DNA of 6,219 bases from CAZQAA01 sp964591255 (GTDB lineage: Bacteria > Desulfobacterota > DSM-4660 > Desulfatiglandales > Desulfatiglandaceae): NCBI GenBank assembly GCA_964591255.1, contig CAZQAA010000050.1, forward strand, positions 1-6,219. The letters are read 5' to 3'. Below, in pieces: positions 4,010-6,219 of this stretch (positions are counted from its first letter, which is position 1; each line of letters begins with the position of its first letter). The position numbers and the translations under genes were made by a program. The notes beneath the pieces are model-generated. The model searched no databases. It was not told where the DNA came from and was given only the letters and a program-made list of their open reading frames with translations.

Positions 4010-6219
4010 CAATATCCTCAAGAAGCAACAGATTCTGTTTCAGTTTGTCCTGTCTGACAGAAAGGGTTTCAGCCTTTTTCCGCACCTCTTCTACTATATG
4101 GAGCGGGGCTTTTTCCAGGAAGGCCTTGTTGCCGAGCTTGTTATTGGATATTTCAAGATCTTTCTGGATCTTTTGAATCTCTTTTCTAAGCCGTTTCTTT
4201 TCTTCCTCAAAATCAATAAGCCCTTTAAGGAGCACATGAACCGAATTCCCCCCATATACTACTGTGGCAGATGCATCCGGTTTGGGCATGTCCAGGCCAA
4301 TAAAAACAGTATGCGCCTTTGCAAGGTTCTGAATATGAACCAAATTACGCCGCATGCATTCAGCCTCTGCCTCGTCACTGGCATCAATTACCACCTCGAG
4401 CTTGCTTGAGGGAGGAATATTCATCTCACCGCGAATATTACGGATTCCGGTAATAATGCCCTTTAACAGATCCATATCTTTCAATGCCTGCCCATCCTCT
4501 ATGAAACTGGATGGTTCAGGATATTCAGATATCATTATACTGCCATCAGTTGAAGGCAATTTTGCCCATATCTCTTCTGTCACAAACGGCATGAACGGAT
4601 GCAACAGTTTTAATACAGAAGCAAGGACTTCCTGAAGAACGGATCTGACAGATTTTTTTAGGACAAAGTCATCTCCGTAAAGCCCCTGCTTAGCCATTTC
4701 AAGATACCAATCGCAGAACTCATGCCATACAAACTGATAACAAACACCGGCCGCATCATTAAAACGGTAGTCTTCAATAGCCTTTCCTGTTTCAAAACTA
4801 ACCTGACCAAGCCGTGTCAAGATCCATCGGTCAGCGAGTGTAATGGGCTCTATCTCCTCTTTCGCATCCTCTCCTGTATCAAGATTCATCAATACAAATC
4901 TGGCAGCATTCCAGAGCTTGTTTACAAAATGCCGATAACCCAATATCCTCTCCTCAGAAAGCTTGACATCCCTCCCTTGAGCAGCCAGTGCCACCAAGGT
5001 GAAACGAAAAGCATCAGTACCGAATTCTTCCATGACGTCCAGAGGATCAATAACATTCCCTTTGGACTTGCTCATTTTCTTGCCTTCTGCATCCCTGACC
5101 AGGGCATGGATATAGACATCCCGAAATGGCACCTCGCCCATAAAATGGATTCCCATCATCATCATCCTCGCTACCCAGAAAAAAAGGATATCAAACCCTG
5201 TCACAAGAACGGATGTGGGATAAAAGATCTTAAGCTCCTCCGTGAAATCAGGCCATCCTAGGGTAGAAAACGGCCATAAAGCCGAACTAAACCATGTATC
5301 CAGGACATCTGTCTCCTGTACCATATCCCTACCATTACATGATGTACAAATTTCTGGTTCCTCTTTGGCAACCGTAACAGTTCCGCATTCGCGGCAATAC
5401 CAGGCAGGTATACGATGTCCCCACCATATCTGCCGAGAAATACACCAGTCCCTGATATTTCTCATCCATTCGAAAAATATACCCTCCCAATTATCAGGAT
5501 ATATCCTTGTCCTCTTCTCTTTTACCGCCAGGGCAGCCTGTTCAGCTAAAGAACTCACTTTAACAAACCATTGTTTGGACAGAAGGGGCTCTATCATGGT
5601 TTTGCACCGGTAACAGTGTCCAATAGCATTTCGATAAGGCTCTACCTTTTCCAACAGACCCGCCTGGTCCAAATCCTCAAGGATCTTTTCGCGACACTCA
5701 AATCTGTCCATTCCCCGATAGGGACCAGCCAGATCATTCATGTTTCCATCTTCATCAATAACCTTAATCCGCTTAAGGGAATGTGCATTACCTATTTCAA
5801 AGTCATTGGCATCGTGAGCAGGTGTAATTTTCAGGGCACCTGTGCCAAAATTCATATCCACATAAGAATCAAATATGATGGGGATCGGTTTATTGATCAC
5901 AGGCAAAAGGACATTCAAACCCGAGAGCTTGGAATAGCGTTCATCTTTCGGGTTAACGGCTACGGCTGTATCCCCTAACAAGGTCTCGGGCCTGGTAGTA
6001 GCTACCACCAGATAGCCGTTACCCTTTTCGAATGGATAGCGAATGTGATAGAGGAAGCTGTCAGTCTCCTCGTGCTCTACCTCAAGATCTGCCAAGGCAG
6101 TATGACATCTAGGACACCAGTTAATAATATAATCACCGCGGTAAATAAGACCCTCTTCATAAAGGCGTACAAAAACCTCTCTTACTGCCTTTGAAAGGCC
6201 TTCATCCATTGTGAAACGT
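4002..6219 (-). CDS. valS: Valyl-tRNA synthetase, C-terminal ~738 residues (5' end cut by window edge)
   Basis: This class I aminoacyl-tRNA synthetase charges tRNA-Val and hydrolyses mischarged Thr-tRNA. The reading frame stays open to the right edge: the codons before ATG 6209 encode R-F-T, matching the conserved RFTMDEGLS segment, so that ATG is internal. About 140-150 residues including the HIGH motif lie outside; the total would be near 880, like Bacillus-type ValRS. Seen in order: CPRC (6116-6105); the CP1 editing domain with VATTRPETLLGD (about 6004-5969) and GTGALKITPAHDANDFE (about 5848-5798); DWCISRQIWWGHRIPAWY (about 5453-5400); paired cysteines CREC and CTSC (about 5400-5330), a likely zinc knuckle; DVLDTWFSSALWPFSTLGWP; the catalytic KMSKSKGN loop (5078-5055); an alpha-helical anticodon-binding domain; and the C-terminal coiled-coil arm (about 4232-4005), rich in Lys and Glu. 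The stop TGA (4004-4002) overlaps nadC by 8 bases. Confidence 0.97.
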   Translation of the reverse strand, partial: RFTMDEGLSKAVREVFVRLYEEGLIYRGDYIINWCPRCHTALADLEVEHEETDSFLYHIRYPFEKGNGYLVVATTRPETLLGDTAVAVNPKDERYSKLSGLNVLLPVINKPIPIIFDSYVDMNFGTGALKITPAHDANDFEIGNAHSLKRIKVIDEDGNMNDLAGPYRGMDRFECREKILEDLDQAGLLEKVEPYRNAIGHCYRCKTMIEPLLSKQWFVKVSSLAEQAALAVKEKRTRIYPDNWEGIFFEWMRNIRDWCISRQIWWGHRIPAWYCRECGTVTVAKEEPEICTSCNGRDMVQETDVLDTWFSSALWPFSTLGWPDFTEELKIFYPTSVLVTGFDILFFWVARMMMMGIHFMGEVPFRDVYIHALVRDAEGKKMSKSKGNVIDPLDVMEEFGTDAFRFTLVALAAQGRDVKLSEERILGYRHFVNKLWNAARFVLMNLDTGEDAKEEIEPITLADRWILTRLGQVSFETGKAIEDYRFNDAAGVCYQFVWHEFCDWYLEMAKQGLYGDDFVLKKSVRSVLQEVLASVLKLLHPFMPFVTEEIWAKLPSTDGSIMISEYPEPSSFIEDGQALKDMDLLKGIITGIRNIRGEMNIPPSSKLEVVIDASDEAEAECMRRNLVHIQNLAKAHTVFIGLDMPKPDASATVVYGGNSVHVLLKGLIDFEEEKKRLRKEIQKIQKDLEISNNKLGNKAFLEKAPLHIVEEVRKKAETLSVRQDKLKQNLLLLEDIDA
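4015..4019 (-). promoter_or_regulatory. Shine-Dalgarno GAGGA that decides the nadC start
   Basis: On the minus strand GAGGA sits 5 bases before ATG 4009, inside the last codons of valS. An in-frame TTG at 4021 would put this site within the coding sequence, so the ATG is preferred and nadC is 280 residues rather than 284. Confidence 0.7.

Noticed and set aside
6186..6198. Short palindrome GCCTTTGAAAGGC in valS
   Set aside because: Six-base arms around a single base within coding sequence are expected by chance in a window this size.

Overview
The window is one compact bacterial gene cluster with every recognisable gene on the minus strand, so transcription runs from the right edge (6219) to the left edge (1). 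In transcription order it holds: the 3' part of valS (valyl-tRNA synthetase); nadC (quinolinate phosphoribosyltransferase); an ATPase and a membrane permease of the metal-ion ABC-3 (Znu/Mnt/Tro-like) importer family; a DUF177/YceD-family protein; rpmF (ribosomal protein L32); and the 5' part of plsX (phosphate acyltransferase). valS and plsX are cut by the window edges. The rest look intact, with no frameshifts, mobile elements, RNA genes or CRISPR. Plus-strand open frames are antisense shadows of these genes. No stretch over 300 bases lacks a gene; the longest gap is about 83 bases (1454-1536). || Organism: base composition is moderate (low to mid forties percent GC by eye). The yceD-rpmF-plsX order is a widely conserved bacterial arrangement, usually followed by fabH and other fatty-acid genes. 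Cys-rich zinc-type versions of L32, YceD and ValRS, and de novo NAD synthesis through NadC, would fit an anaerobic Desulfobacterota (deltaproteobacterial) lineage or similar. This is inference from gene order and protein style; no taxonomic marker settles it. || Layout: the right block (valS-nadC-ATPase-permease) is tightly packed: valS and nadC overlap by 8 bases, nadC and the ATPase gene are 47 bases apart, and ATPase and permease are 5 bases apart. I see no promoter with both boxes inside it, so it probably runs as one transcript starting upstream of the window. The left block (yceD-rpmF-plsX) has its own good sigma70-type promoter (TTGACA, 16-base spacer, TATATT), whose -35 box overlaps the permease stop codon. 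It is then tightly packed, with 18 and 5 bases between genes. || Function: the right block joins tRNA charging, NAD synthesis and import of a divalent metal (zinc or manganese). The left block is the usual ribosome/phospholipid cluster: a 23S rRNA-linked factor, L32, and the enzyme that makes acyl-phosphate for membrane lipid synthesis. The importer lacks a substrate-binding protein gene here. I found no convincing undescribed system; the points most worth a second look are the orphan importer pair, the promoter embedded in the permease stop, and a perfect 11-base inverted repeat inside yceD.
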